From Salipiger mucosus DSM 16094 (GTDB lineage: Bacteria; Pseudomonadota; Alphaproteobacteria; Rhodobacterales; Rhodobacteraceae): a DNA stretch of 64,000 nt. Below the pieces are notes generated by a model. That model was not told the origin of the DNA, did no database searches, and saw nothing but the letters and a program-made list of their open reading frames with translations. The stretch covers positions 60,647 to 124,646 of the forward strand of contig NZ_KE557280.1 of NCBI RefSeq assembly GCF_000442255.1, given 5' to 3'. Of this stretch, positions 9,434 to 19,205 are shown piece after piece; position 1 is the first letter of the stretch, and each line of letters starts with the position of its first letter. A program made the position numbers and the translations under genes.

Positions 9434-10552
9434 TTGACCGACCGTTTCGTTTTTGGCGCGCTGTGCTATCGCCCGCTTCTGGAAATCGTGCTCGGCGGGC
9501 CGGTGACGCGGCAGCCCGCGCGGCTGCCGGACTACAGCGTCTACGCCCTGCGCGGCGGGCCGCTCGACCTGGGCGCGCTCTGTGCGACACCGGGCGCGGC
9601 GGCAGAGGGATTGCTGCTCACCGGGCTCGACGCCACGCAGGCCGCGCGGCTGGATTTCCACGCCGGCGGCGTCACGCCGCAGAAGGTCGAGGTGGTCGCT
9701 GCCGAGGGCCGGACTCCTGCCGAGGCGCATGTCGAGGGGTGCCCGCCGCAGGACTGCCGGGCGCTCTGGGATCACGATGGTTGGATCGCGGACTGGGGCA
9801 GCCTGGCCTGCGCCACGGCCGAGGCGATGATGCTGCGTTTCGGCCGGGTGGATGCGGCCGAGGTCGCCGGCCTCGCACCCTTTCTCGCGGCGCGCGCCTG
9901 GGCGCGGCACCTCGCGCAGCACGGTGCGCCCTGCAGCCTGCGCAGCGACATGGGCCGCGACAAGGTCGAGCTGGTGCGCGACAAGCCGGGCTTCGAGGGA
10001 TTCTTCCGCCTCCGGGCCTTCGACATCCGCCATCGCCGCTTTGACGGCACCATCTCGGAAACCATCGGGCGCGAAGGCTTCATCGCCTACGACGCGGCGC
10101 TGGTGCTGCCCTACGACCCGGTGACCGACCAGGTGCTACTGATCGAGCAGCTGCGCTACGGGCCCGTGCTGCGCGGCGACCCGCACCCCTGGGTGCTCGA
10201 GCCGGTGGCGGGCCTCGTGGACGCGGGCGAGAGCCCCGATTCCTGCGCGCTGCGCGAGGCGGTGGAGGAGGCGGGCCTGCACCTGCGCGACATCCGCCCC
10301 ATGGCCCGGGTCTATGCCTCGCCCGGCTACACGACCGAGTTCTTCCACTGCTTCCTGGGGCTGGCGGATCTGGCATCCTACACGGCCGGTCTTGGCGGGC
10401 TGGACAGCGAGCACGAGGACATCCGCAGTCACGTGATGAGCTTCGACAAGGCCATAGCGCTGGTCGAGAGCGGCGAGGTCAACGTTGGACCGCTGGCGAT
10501 GATGCTGCTTTGGCTGGCACGCGAGCGTGATCGGCTGCGCGCGACCGCTTGA
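9434..10552 (+). CDS. trgB: TrgB: gamma-glutamylcyclotransferase-like + NUDIX hydrolase
   Basis: A 372-residue two-domain protein. Residues 1 to about 150 resemble the gamma-glutamylcyclotransferase-like fold (FVFGALCYRPLLEIVLG, then LPDYSVYALRGG). The C-terminal half is an ADP-ribose pyrophosphatase-like NUDIX domain with the box GESPDSCALREAVEEAG near residue 260. The start is a TTG with GTAGGGAG upstream; no ATG fits the first strand. It is the second gene of the tellurite-associated trgA-trgB-cysK locus. Confidence 0.88.
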   Translation: MTDRFVFGALCYRPLLEIVLGGPVTRQPARLPDYSVYALRGGPLDLGALCATPGAAAEGLLLTGLDATQAARLDFHAGGVTPQKVEVVAAEGRTPAEAHVEGCPPQDCRALWDHDGWIADWGSLACATAEAMMLRFGRVDAAEVAGLAPFLAARAWARHLAQHGAPCSLRSDMGRDKVELVRDKPGFEGFFRLRAFDIRHRRFDGTISETIGREGFIAYDAALVLPYDPVTDQVLLIEQLRYGPVLRGDPHPWVLEPVAGLVDAGESPDSCALREAVEEAGLHLRDIRPMARVYASPGYTTEFFHCFLGLADLASYTAGLGGLDSEHEDIRSHVMSFDKAIALVESGEVNVGPLAMMLLWLARERDRLRATA

Positions 10553-10613
10553 GTTCCCGGCGACCTCACCATAGACACGTGGGACAAATTCGGAACCACG
10601 GGAGGGCGCCCCA

Positions 10614-11648
10614 ATGCGCGTGGCACAGGATCTGGCACAGGCCATCGGACACACGCCGCTGATCCGGCTCAAACACGCCAGTGAGGCGACGGGTTGCGAG
10701 ATCCTCGGCAAGGCCGAGTTCATGAACCCCGGCCAGTCGGTCAAGGACCGCGCGGCGCTCTACATCATCCGCGACGCGATGGAGAAGGGCCTGCTCGAGC
10801 CGGGCGGCACCGTGGTCGAGGGGACCGCCGGCAACACCGGCATCGGACTGGCACTGGTGGGCGCTTCGCTGGGGCTCAAGACGGTGATCGTGATCCCCGA
10901 GACCCAGAGCCAGGAAAAGAAGGACATGATCCGCCTGGCCGGCGCGGACCTCGTGCAGGTGCCCGCGGCGCCCTACAAGAACCCGAACAACTACGTGAAG
11001 TACTCCGGCCGGCTCGCCGAGAAGCTGGCGAAGAGCGAGCCCGGCGGCGCGATCTGGGCCAACCAGTTCGACAACGTCGCCAACCGCCGCGCGCACGTCG
11101 AGACCACGGGGCCCGAGATCTGGGAGCAGACCGACGGCAAGGTCGACGGTTTCGTCTGCGCCGTGGGGTCGGGCGGCACGCTTGCGGGCGTGGCCGAGGC
11201 GCTGCAGCCCAAGGGCGTTAAGATCGGTCTCGCCGATCCGATGGGCGCCGCGCTCTACAGCTACTACACGACCGGCGAGTTCAAGGCCGAGGGTGACTCC
11301 ATCGCCGAGGGGATCGGGCAGGGGCGCGTGACCGCGAACCTCGAGGGGTTCACGCCCGACTTCTGCTGTCAGGTGCCCGACGACGAGGCGCTGCCGGTGG
11401 TCTACGACCTGCTGTCGCAGGAGGGGCTCTGCCTTGGCGGCTCCTCGGGGATCAACGTGGCCGGCGCCATGCGCATGGCGCGCGAGATGGGGCCCGGGCA
11501 CACGATCGTCACGGTACTGTGCGACTACGGCAACCGCTACCAGTCCAAGCTCTTCAACCCCGAGTTCCTGAAGGGCAAGGGCCTGCCGGTGCCGCACTGG
11601 CTGGATCGCGCGCCGGCGAGCATTCCCGGCGTCTTCGAGGACGCCTGA
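10614..11648 (+). CDS. cysK: Cysteine synthase A
   Basis: A 344-residue PLP enzyme that makes L-cysteine from O-acetylserine and sulfide. The PLP lysine is K44 in GQSVKDRAA; the substrate and phosphate loops GTAGNTGIGLA (near 76) and GGSSGIN (near 278) are intact. Spacing of 61 bp from trgB and the conserved trgAB-cysK order suggest one locus; cysteine and thiol supply is a plausible link to tellurite and oxidative stress. Start with GGGAGG upstream. Confidence 0.95.
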   Translation: MRVAQDLAQAIGHTPLIRLKHASEATGCEILGKAEFMNPGQSVKDRAALYIIRDAMEKGLLEPGGTVVEGTAGNTGIGLALVGASLGLKTVIVIPETQSQEKKDMIRLAGADLVQVPAAPYKNPNNYVKYSGRLAEKLAKSEPGGAIWANQFDNVANRRAHVETTGPEIWEQTDGKVDGFVCAVGSGGTLAGVAEALQPKGVKIGLADPMGAALYSYYTTGEFKAEGDSIAEGIGQGRVTANLEGFTPDFCCQVPDDEALPVVYDLLSQEGLCLGGSSGINVAGAMRMAREMGPGHTIVTVLCDYGNRYQSKLFNPEFLKGKGLPVPHWLDRAPASIPGVFEDA

Positions 11649-11664
11649 CCGGAAGGGCCGAGCC

Positions 11665-14175
11665 ATGAGCGAAGCGGTCGACGGCCGCGCTGGCCGAGTC
11701 CTCCCGATCCTGACCCGTGGTGCCGCGCTGTGTGCGGCGGCGCTGGTGGCGCTCGTGCTCACGCTGAGCGCCGTCTTCGGGCAGGTCGACCGGGACCAGT
11801 ACGCGGAATGGGAAAATCTCGCGACACGGGCCGAAGAGGTGCTTTCGGCCGAGCGCGCGTCGGACGATGCGCTCGAGGAACTGCGCGCATCTCTGGCGCA
11901 ATGGCGCGAGACCTTTCTGAACGGCGAGAACGTGAACGCGGCGCGCATCGACACGTTGCAGTCGCAGCTCGACTCGCTGGGCCCGGCGCCCGACGACGGC
12001 TCCCGCGAGACCGACAACCTCGCGCAGCGGCGCAGTGAACTCGAGGAGCAGCTGGCCGCGGCGCAGGCACCTGTGCGGCGGGCCGAGGAAGCCTACATCC
12101 GGGCCGACGGGCTGATCCGCGAGATCGACGAGATCATCCGCACGCGGCAGGCCGACGAGTTGTTGCGCATCGGACCCTCGCCGCTGATCCCGCAACTCTG
12201 GCCGCAGGCGGCCGAGGAAGCGCTTGGCGCGCTCAACAATCTCTGGACCGAGATGCGCCGTAACGCGGGGTCCGAGTTGGTGCTGACCTCTCTGCGAAGC
12301 AACCTGCCGGTCATCCTGTTGCTGGTCGCGGTGGCGCTGGTGCTGGTCATGCGCGGGCCGATCTGGGTGCGCAGGGCCGGTGACAGGCTGCGCCACTGGG
12401 CACGGCGGGGCACCGGCGTCTGGCGCTTCCTCGTGTCGCTGGGCCTGATCCTGGTGCCGCTGGCGGGCCTGATCGCCCTGACGAGCGCGGCCTACCTGAC
12501 CGAACTGGCGGGCGCGAACGGGCAGACGATCCTGCTCATGGTGCCGATCTGGGGCGGCGTGCTGCTCTTCATCCGCTGGCTGGCCGACCGGAGTTTCAAC
12601 CAGGACGACGCGGTCGCCACGCTGCCGCTGGGACCTGCGCGGCGGACCGAGGCCTGGGTCTATTCCAGCTTCCTCGCGCTGCTCTTCGTTCTGCGGTCGG
12701 TCGGCGAGACCTTTGCGAAGATCTACGAGTTTTCCGAGGACACGCGGGTGGTGCTGGACTTCCCGGTGCTGGTGCTGTGCTCGCTGGTGCTGTTCCGCCT
12801 GGGCCAGATCCTGGCCGGAGTGGTCGCCGAGGCCGCCCAGGATGGCGACGACCATCCGGCGACGGCGACCGACGAGCATGGCACGCTGCTGACCGGCGCC
12901 TACTTCCGCCTGCGGCTCACGCGGCTGGTCGGGCAGGCCTGCATGGGCATTGCCGTCGTCGGCCCGGCGATGGCGGTGATCGGCTATGTCATGGCCGGCG
13001 ACGCGCTCGTCTACCCGGCGATAGAAACGCTGGCGCTGATGGCGCTGGTGCTCGTGCTGCAGCGCTTCATCAACGACCTCTACGAGCTCGTGACCGGCCG
13101 CAACGCCGATGAATCGAACAGCCTGATCACCGTGCTGGCGGGCTTTGCGCTGATGCTGGGGGCCCTGCCGCTGCTGGCCTTGACCTGGGGCGCGCGGCCG
13201 GCGGACCTGACCGAGCTCTGGGCGCACTTCCGCGAGGGGCTGGTGCTGGGCGACACGCGGATCTCGCCGACCTCGTTCCTTGCGATGATCGCGATCTTCG
13301 CCCTGGGCTACGCGCTAACCCGGCTGCTGCAGTCGGGGCTGCGCAACTCGATCCTGCCGCGCACGCGCATGGATCTCGGCGGGCAGAACGCCGTGGTCAC
13401 GGGGCTGGGCTACATCGGGGTCATTCTCGCCGCGCTGGCCGCGATCACGGCGGCGGGGATCGACCTCACCGCGCTGGGGTATGTCGCCGGTGCGCTGTCG
13501 GTCGGCATCGGCTTCGGTCTGCAGAACATCGTGTCCAACTTCGTCTCGGGCATCATCCTGCTGGTCGAGCGCCCGATCTCGGAGGGCGACTGGATCGAGG
13601 TCGGGCCCAACATGGGCATCGTCAAGGACATCTCGGTGCGCTCGACCCGGATCGAGACCTTCTCGCGCACCGACGTGATCGTTCCGAACTCGGATTTCGT
13701 CTCGGGGACGGTGACCAACTACACCCGGGGCAACACCATCGGGCGGGTCTTCATCGAGGTGGGCGTGGCCTATGGCACCGACACGCAGAAGGTGCATGAC
13801 ATCCTGCTCAGCATCACCCGGCAGCACCGGCTCGTGATGCTGAACCCGGCGCCCATGGTGACCTTCGCGCGCTTCGGGGCCGACGCGCTGGAGTTCGAGA
13901 TCCGGGCCATCATCACGGACGTGAACGAGGTGCTGATCGTCACGTCCGAGTTCAACCACGAGATCGCCCGCCGCTTCCAGGAAGAGGGGATCGAGATCCC
14001 CTTCGCGCAGCGTGACATCTGGCTGCGCAACCCCGAAACGCTACGACAGCGTCCGGAGCGGTCGGGGCAGGAGCCCTTCGCCCGGGCCGCGGACGGGCGG
14101 GGCAAGGGCGACGACCGCGTGGCGCGCGACCCGGAACAGTACGACGATGGCGCCGGCGACGGCGAAGGAGAATAG
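11665..14175 (+). CDS. Large mechanosensitive ion channel (MscS family, DUF3772)
   Basis: An 836-residue inner-membrane protein. Its N-terminus has a TM/signal segment (residues 14-36) and then a coiled periplasmic DUF3772 region (about 40-190). Some ten more TM helices follow. The MscS pore helix and beta domain sit near residues 605-700, with SVGIGFGLQNIVSNF and ERPISEGDWIEVG. It should release osmolytes under hypo-osmotic shock. The C-terminal tail is hydrophilic and low in complexity. It begins 16 bp after cysK. Confidence 0.9.
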   Translation: MSEAVDGRAGRVLPILTRGAALCAAALVALVLTLSAVFGQVDRDQYAEWENLATRAEEVLSAERASDDALEELRASLAQWRETFLNGENVNAARIDTLQSQLDSLGPAPDDGSRETDNLAQRRSELEEQLAAAQAPVRRAEEAYIRADGLIREIDEIIRTRQADELLRIGPSPLIPQLWPQAAEEALGALNNLWTEMRRNAGSELVLTSLRSNLPVILLLVAVALVLVMRGPIWVRRAGDRLRHWARRGTGVWRFLVSLGLILVPLAGLIALTSAAYLTELAGANGQTILLMVPIWGGVLLFIRWLADRSFNQDDAVATLPLGPARRTEAWVYSSFLALLFVLRSVGETFAKIYEFSEDTRVVLDFPVLVLCSLVLFRLGQILAGVVAEAAQDGDDHPATATDEHGTLLTGAYFRLRLTRLVGQACMGIAVVGPAMAVIGYVMAGDALVYPAIETLALMALVLVLQRFINDLYELVTGRNADESNSLITVLAGFALMLGALPLLALTWGARPADLTELWAHFREGLVLGDTRISPTSFLAMIAIFALGYALTRLLQSGLRNSILPRTRMDLGGQNAVVTGLGYIGVILAALAAITAAGIDLTALGYVAGALSVGIGFGLQNIVSNFVSGIILLVERPISEGDWIEVGPNMGIVKDISVRSTRIETFSRTDVIVPNSDFVSGTVTNYTRGNTIGRVFIEVGVAYGTDTQKVHDILLSITRQHRLVMLNPAPMVTFARFGADALEFEIRAIITDVNEVLIVTSEFNHEIARRFQEEGIEIPFAQRDIWLRNPETLRQRPERSGQEPFARAADGRGKGDDRVARDPEQYDDGAGDGEGE

Positions 14176-14178
14176 ACC

Positions 14179-14898
14179 ATGACGACGAAGCTGCTGTTTC
14201 GCGAGGACGCCTATGCGCGCGACGCGCAGGCCGAGGTTGCCGCGCTGACGGAAGAGGGGGGGATCGTGCTCGATGCCACGATCTTCTATCCCACCGGGGG
14301 CGGTCAGCCCGGCGACAGCGGGCGCCTCGACTGGCCCGGCGGGTCGATGACCATCGCGACGGCCGTGAAGGGAGAGGGCGGCACCGTGGTGCTGGTTCCG
14401 GCCGAACCCGTTGCGGTGCCGCCTGTGGGCACGCGGGTGACGCAGAACCTCGACTGGGAGCGGCGCCACAAGCACATGCGCGTGCACACGGCGTTGCACC
14501 TGCTGTCGGTGGTCGTGCCCCTGCCGGTGACCGGCGGCTCGATCGGTGCCGGGTCGGGGCGGCTCGACTTTGCCATGCCCGAACCGCCCGAGGACAAGGC
14601 CGCGCTCGAGGCTGCGCTGAACGAGCTGGTGGATCGGGACCTCGTGGTGAGCGAGGAATGGATCGACGACGCGACGCTCGACGCCAACCCCGAGCTGGTC
14701 AAGACGATGGCGGTGCAGCCGCCGCGCGGACAGGGCCAGGTCCGGCTGGTGCGGATCGGCGAGGGCCCAGAGCCGGTGGATCTTCAGCCCTGCGGCGGCA
14801 CGCACGTGGCGCGCACCGGCGAAATCGGCAGTGTGCGGCTTGGCAAGATCGAGAACAAGGGCCGGCAGAACCGCCGGGTGAACCTCATCCTCGAGTAG
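14179..14898 (+). CDS. Alanyl-tRNA editing protein (AlaX type)
   Basis: A 239-residue stand-alone editing domain of the AlaRS second-additional-domain family, which hydrolyses Ser- or Gly-tRNA(Ala). Zinc-site motifs are present: the HxxxH in VHTALHLL near residues 100-107 and CGGTHVARTGEIG at 205-217. It starts 3 bp after the MscS-family stop codon, with GGCGAAGGAGAA upstream, so it is translated in the same operon. Confidence 0.9.
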   Translation: MTTKLLFREDAYARDAQAEVAALTEEGGIVLDATIFYPTGGGQPGDSGRLDWPGGSMTIATAVKGEGGTVVLVPAEPVAVPPVGTRVTQNLDWERRHKHMRVHTALHLLSVVVPLPVTGGSIGAGSGRLDFAMPEPPEDKAALEAALNELVDRDLVVSEEWIDDATLDANPELVKTMAVQPPRGQGQVRLVRIGEGPEPVDLQPCGGTHVARTGEIGSVRLGKIENKGRQNRRVNLILE

Positions 14899-14913
14899 GG
14901 CGCCCGTCGCGGC

Positions 14914-15795
14914 TCAGGCGGGGGCGCGTTGCCGCGCGCTGCGCCGCCCGTGCAGGATGTAGAGCGCCAGCGCGCCAAGCACGACGGCACCGCCGGCCAG
15001 CATGCGCGGGCCGGGCGTCTCTCCGAGCGCGGCCCAGACCCAGACCGGCCCGAGCACGGTTTCCAGTAGCATGAAGAGGCTCACGTTGGCCGCCTGCGTG
15101 TGGCGCGAGGCCGAACTCAGCGAGAAGAACGAGGCGGGCAGGATCACCAGCCCGGTCAGCAGGATCGCGGTGACGTTGCCATCGGTCATCTGCGCGGGCC
15201 CGGTGAGCAGAAGCCCGGTCAGGCCCGAGAGCGACGCCCCGGTGCCGAGTGCCGGGAGCAGCGGCAGCGCAGGCGCGCGGCGCAGGGTGACGAAGGTCGT
15301 CGCAAGGCAGCCCGCCACGCCGAAACCGCAGAGCGCGCCCGTCAGCGCCGCGCGGTCGAAGGCCAGTTCGCCCTGGTCCGAGACGGCCAGCGCGATGCCC
15401 GCGAGGACGACGGCGATGGTGATCCATGTGGCGCGCGAGGTGGGCTCGCCCAGCCAGAGCCGCGACAGGACCGCCGCCCAGACCGGCGAGGTGGCGATGG
15501 CGATGAGCACCACGGCGACCGGCGCTGCGGCGATGCCCAGCGGGAAGAGCATCGCGTTGAAATACTGCGCCGCGATCAGCACGACGCCCGCGCCACTGGC
15601 CACCCGCGCCAGCGCGCCCCGGTCGCGCGATGTCAGCAGCCAGGCGCCCCAGAAGACCGCGCCGACGCAAAGCCCGCGCCAGCCCAGCATCTGCAGGCCC
15701 TCCATTCCGGATAACCGCATGAAAAGCGCGTCGGGGGTCAGCACCAGGGCGCCGAAGGCGGCCAGCCCGATGCCGTAGAGCGGGTGCGCGTGCAT
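14914..15795 (-). CDS. DMT family transporter (EamA)
   Basis: A 293-residue drug/metabolite exporter with about ten predicted TM helices in two EamA repeats. The ATG at 15795 (MHAHPLYGIGLAAFGALVLT) puts the first TM helix at the N-terminus; longer readings add a charged non-family extension. Substrate is unknown. It is convergent with the AlaX gene, 15 bp apart, and downstream of the DUF533 gene on the same strand. Confidence 0.87.
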   Translation of the reverse strand: MHAHPLYGIGLAAFGALVLTPDALFMRLSGMEGLQMLGWRGLCVGAVFWGAWLLTSRDRGALARVASGAGVVLIAAQYFNAMLFPLGIAAAPVAVVLIAIATSPVWAAVLSRLWLGEPTSRATWITIAVVLAGIALAVSDQGELAFDRAALTGALCGFGVAGCLATTFVTLRRAPALPLLPALGTGASLSGLTGLLLTGPAQMTDGNVTAILLTGLVILPASFFSLSSASRHTQAANVSLFMLLETVLGPVWVWAALGETPGPRMLAGGAVVLGALALYILHGRRSARQRAPA

Positions 15796-15872
15796 CCTGT
15801 CTCCGAGGGATCGCGAGTGAAAAGGCCCCGCCCTTGTCGCGGGCGGGGCCGGGAAAGGCAAGCCGAAGCGGC

Positions 15873-16682
15873 TCAGGCGTAGAGCGGCTGCAGGCCCATC
15901 TGCATGTGCAGCACGTTCACGCCGGTCTCGGGCAGGGCCATCGCCTTGGCCAGTCGGTCGAGGTACTGCGCCTCCTCGGGCGTGTCGACGCGCATGGTCA
16001 TGAGCGAGGCGGCATAGACCTGCGTGCGCAGCGCTGGCGGCGTGTCGCCTGCAAGGCCCTCGGGGTCGAGCGGCGCGGCGATCTGGTCCTCGACGAATGC
16101 GACGTCCGCGCGGTCGGCATCGGCGCCCAGGGTGTCGAGGATCTTGGCCCGTTCCGCCTGGTCGATCTCGCCATCGGCCTTTGCGGCCTGGATCATGGCG
16201 CGCAGCATGAGGGCGGCGGTCTTCTCGGCCTCGGGCGCGGTCTCGGCGGTGCGGAACTGGTCCACCATGCCGCCGACGTGCCGGCCACCCGAGATGGCGG
16301 CGCCGCCCGCGGCGGCCAGCAGCCCGGCAAGACCCGGGCCGCTCTGGTCCGACATGGCCGAGAGCAGGCCGCGCCGCGTGTCGCTCGCAGCGCCCGGGCC
16401 GCCTGTCGCGGCGCCGGTCATGGCTCCCATGTTGCCCATGCTGCCGAGCAGGGCGCCGAGCCCGCCCTGCTGCATGCTGGCCATCATGTCCTGCAGCGGG
16501 TTCGACCGGCCGGCCATCGCCTCACCCATTCGCGCCTGCATCTGCGTTCCGGGCTCCTTGCCCGGCACCTGGGCGCCGCCGCGTAGCAGGGCGCCGAAGC
16601 CCTGTCCGCCCGACAGCCGATCGACGCCCCGCGCCGCGGCATAGCCGATCGCCACCTTGGCAAGCGTTCCCATGAGACCCAT
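15873..16682 (-). CDS. DUF533 / TerB-like protein
   Basis: A 269-residue protein with a Gly/Ala/Met-rich N-terminal half and a C-terminal TerB-like helical domain (about residues 130-260), beginning near DQFRTAETAPEAEKTAALML. This matches the DUF533 (YebE-like) family of inner-membrane-associated proteins, some of which respond to envelope or heat stress. Start at 16682 is backed by AAGGAGGTG; MGTLAK three codons on is possible. Function is unknown. Confidence 0.83.
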   Translation of the reverse strand: MGLMGTLAKVAIGYAAARGVDRLSGGQGFGALLRGGAQVPGKEPGTQMQARMGEAMAGRSNPLQDMMASMQQGGLGALLGSMGNMGAMTGAATGGPGAASDTRRGLLSAMSDQSGPGLAGLLAAAGGAAISGGRHVGGMVDQFRTAETAPEAEKTAALMLRAMIQAAKADGEIDQAERAKILDTLGADADRADVAFVEDQIAAPLDPEGLAGDTPPALRTQVYAASLMTMRVDTPEEAQYLDRLAKAMALPETGVNVLHMQMGLQPLYA

Positions 16683-16799
16683 CCGACACCTCCTTCGTCT
16701 CCGATGATTCAAGGCCAGCCTGACAGAAAGCGGAGCCGCTGGCGAAGGGGAATCGGGGCCCGTCTTGACGCCGCAGGGCCGCCGGTGTCTGTGTCGCGG

Positions 16800-17678
16800 A
16801 TGACGACACGACGCGCGATGGACATGGCCGGGGCTGCCGGGCTTTTCGGATTCTCGACCTTGCTGGCCTTCAACCAGGTGGTCATCAAGGTCACCAACGC
16901 GGGCTTTTCGCCGGTTTTTGCCGCCGGGCTGCGTTCGGTCATTTCGCTGGCGGTGATCGGCCTCTGGCTGCTGCTCCGGCGGCGCTCACTGGGGGCGATG
17001 CGTCGCTCGGTCGGGGGCGGGCTGCTCGTGGGGCTGTTCTTCTCGGCCGAGTTCCTGATGCTCTTCACCGCGCTCGACCTGACGACGGTCGCGCGGGCCT
17101 CGATCATCTTCTATTCCATGCCGGTCTGGCTGGCACTGGCGGCCCACTTCGTGTTGCCGGGCGAGCGACTGAGCCCGGTGCGCGCGCTGGGACTTGGGCT
17201 GGCCATGCTGGGGGTTGCCTGGGCACTTTATGACCCGGGCAGCCAAGGCTTCGGCGATTGGCGCGGCGAAGCCTTGGCCCTGGCGGCCGCGTTGTGCTGG
17301 GCGGGGATCGCACTGACCCTGCGGCTGAGCCGCGTTTCCGAGATTCCGCCGGAGGGGCAGCTCGTCTGGCAGCTTGCCGTCTCGGCTTTGGTGCTCACCG
17401 CGGTGGCGCCGCTCTTCGGCCCGGTCCTGCGCGCGCCGGAGGCGCTGCACGTCACCGGGCTGGTCTTTCAGGGTGTGGCCGTGTCTGGCCTGGGCTTTCT
17501 CGCCTGGCTCTTCCTGCTGTCGCGCTACCGGGCTTCCGACGTGGCGGCCTTCAGCTTCCTGTCGCCGGTGCTGGCCGTGGGCATGGGCTGGGCGCTTCTG
17601 GACGAGCCGGTGGGCCCGGGCCTGCTGGGGGCGCTGGCGCTGGTGGCCGTCGGTGTCGTGCTCATCAACAGGCGCTGA
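16800..17678 (+). CDS. DMT family transporter (EamA)
   Basis: A second, unrelated-in-sequence DMT exporter of 292 residues with ten predicted TM helices in two EamA halves. First helix begins near residue 10 (AGAAGLFGFSTLLAF). ATG at 16800 is chosen because upstream in-frame sequence is Arg-rich and lacks family similarity. It is divergent from the DUF533 gene. Substrate unknown. Confidence 0.86.
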   Translation: MTTRRAMDMAGAAGLFGFSTLLAFNQVVIKVTNAGFSPVFAAGLRSVISLAVIGLWLLLRRRSLGAMRRSVGGGLLVGLFFSAEFLMLFTALDLTTVARASIIFYSMPVWLALAAHFVLPGERLSPVRALGLGLAMLGVAWALYDPGSQGFGDWRGEALALAAALCWAGIALTLRLSRVSEIPPEGQLVWQLAVSALVLTAVAPLFGPVLRAPEALHVTGLVFQGVAVSGLGFLAWLFLLSRYRASDVAAFSFLSPVLAVGMGWALLDEPVGPGLLGALALVAVGVVLINRR

Positions 17679-17687
17679 GGCGGGGCC

Positions 17688-19106
17688 TCAGGTGCCGCAG
17701 AAGGTGGCGGGCACGACCTCGTCCGGCAGTGGCGGGCGCTGCAGTTCCTCGGCCTCGGGCTGGTCGTCGTAGGGGCACGACAGGACCGCGTTGAGGTGGT
17801 GGAAGGGCCGGTCATCGCCATCGACCGCCGCGGCGATCATCTGTTCGATACGGTGATTGCGCGGGATGAAGGCTGGGTTCACGGAGCGCATCAGCCCCTC
17901 GGGATCGGGCTCCTCGGCGATCCGGCTGCGCCATCGCGCCTCCCACGCATCAAACGCCGCACGGTCGGTGAACTGGTCGCGCGCCGTGCCGGCGGGCAGG
18001 GCGCGGAAGGTGTTCGTGAAGTCCGCCTGGTTGGCGTGCATCGCCGCCAGCAGGTCGCCCACGAGCTGCGCGTCCTCGGGGCGCGGCTCGGCAATGCCGA
18101 TCTTGGCGGCGAAGCGGCGCAGCCACTCGGCGCGGATCAGGTCGGGCATGGCGTGCACGATCTCGGTGAACTCTTCGACCGCGCGGTCGTGATCCTCGGT
18201 CAGCGGCACCAGCGCGGTGGCGAGCTGTGCCATGTTCCAGACGACGATTTCGGCCTGCGCGGAATAGCCGTAGCGGCCCCAGCGGTCGATCGAGGAATAG
18301 ACCTGGTCGGGATCGAAGGCGTCCATGAAGGCGCAGGGCCCGTAATCGATGGTCTCGCCCGAGAGCGTGCAGTTGTCGGTGTTCATGACGCCGTGGATGA
18401 AGCCCAGGCTCAGCCACTGCGCGACGAGCATCGCCTGGCGCTCGCATACCTGCGAGAGCAGCTCGGCGGGGGTCGTGGCCTCGGGGTAATGGCGCTGCAC
18501 GGTGTAGTCGAAGAGCCGCTTGAGGTCGTCGTACTGACGCCGCGATGCGAAGAGCTGGAAGGTGCCCACGCGGATGTGACTGGCGGCCACGCGCGTCAGC
18601 ACGGCGCCGGGCAGGGGCGCCTCGCGCAGGACATCGTCGCCGGTGCGCACGGCAGCCAAGGCGCGGGTCGTTGGCACGCCCAGTGCGTGCATCGCCTCGG
18701 AGACGACGTATTCGCGCAGCACAGGCCCCAGCCAAGCGCGCCCGTCGCCGCCGCGGGAAAAGGGCGTGCGGCCCGAGCCCTTGAGCTGGATGTCGCGGCG
18801 CTTGCCGTCGCGGCCCACGACCTCGCCCAGCAGGTGCGCGCGGCCATCGCCGAGTTGTGGGTTGAAGCTGCCGAACTGGTGGCCGGCGTAGATCTGCGCC
18901 AGCGGTTCGGCCCCCTGCGGCACCTCGTTGCCGGCAAAGACCGATGCCAGCTCGGCGGCCTCGGCGGTGCCGACGCCGAGCAGCTCGGCCAGGGATTCGT
19001 TGACCGCAATGAGCCGCGGCGCGCTGACCGGGGTCGGCGCAAGGCGGGCATAGAAACCGTCGGGCAGGCGGGCGTAGGAATTGTCGAAGGGGATCTGCAG
19101 CGTCAT
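17688..19106 (-). CDS. selO: Protein adenylyltransferase SelO
   Basis: A 472-residue pseudokinase-fold enzyme that transfers AMP to Ser, Thr or Tyr of target proteins, a role linked to redox and oxidative stress. Visible family motifs are [36 protein letters not shown] and [10 protein letters not shown], with the family length. Start at 19106 ([19 protein letters not shown]) matches known SelO N-termini; the open frame upstream does not. Convergent with the upstream transporter and divergent from the CBS gene. Confidence 0.93.
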   Translation of the reverse strand: MTLQIPFDNSYARLPDGFYARLAPTPVSAPRLIAVNESLAELLGVGTAEAAELASVFAGNEVPQGAEPLAQIYAGHQFGSFNPQLGDGRAHLLGEVVGRDGKRRDIQLKGSGRTPFSRGGDGRAWLGPVLREYVVSEAMHALGVPTTRALAAVRTGDDVLREAPLPGAVLTRVAASHIRVGTFQLFASRRQYDDLKRLFDYTVQRHYPEATTPAELLSQVCERQAMLVAQWLSLGFIHGVMNTDNCTLSGETIDYGPCAFMDAFDPDQVYSSIDRWGRYGYSAQAEIVVWNMAQLATALVPLTEDHDRAVEEFTEIVHAMPDLIRAEWLRRFAAKIGIAEPRPEDAQLVGDLLAAMHANQADFTNTFRALPAGTARDQFTDRAAFDAWEARWRSRIAEEPDPEGLMRSVNPAFIPRNHRIEQMIAAAVDGDDRPFHHLNAVLSCPYDDQPEAEELQRPPLPDEVVPATFCGT

Positions 19107-19205
19107 GCCCCGAATATAGGGATTGTGCCGGGGCGCGACCAGTGCGCTTGCCCTGCGCGACAGCGCACTAACTCCGTGTCCAGAAATATTGACAGGAGGA
19201 GCGAC

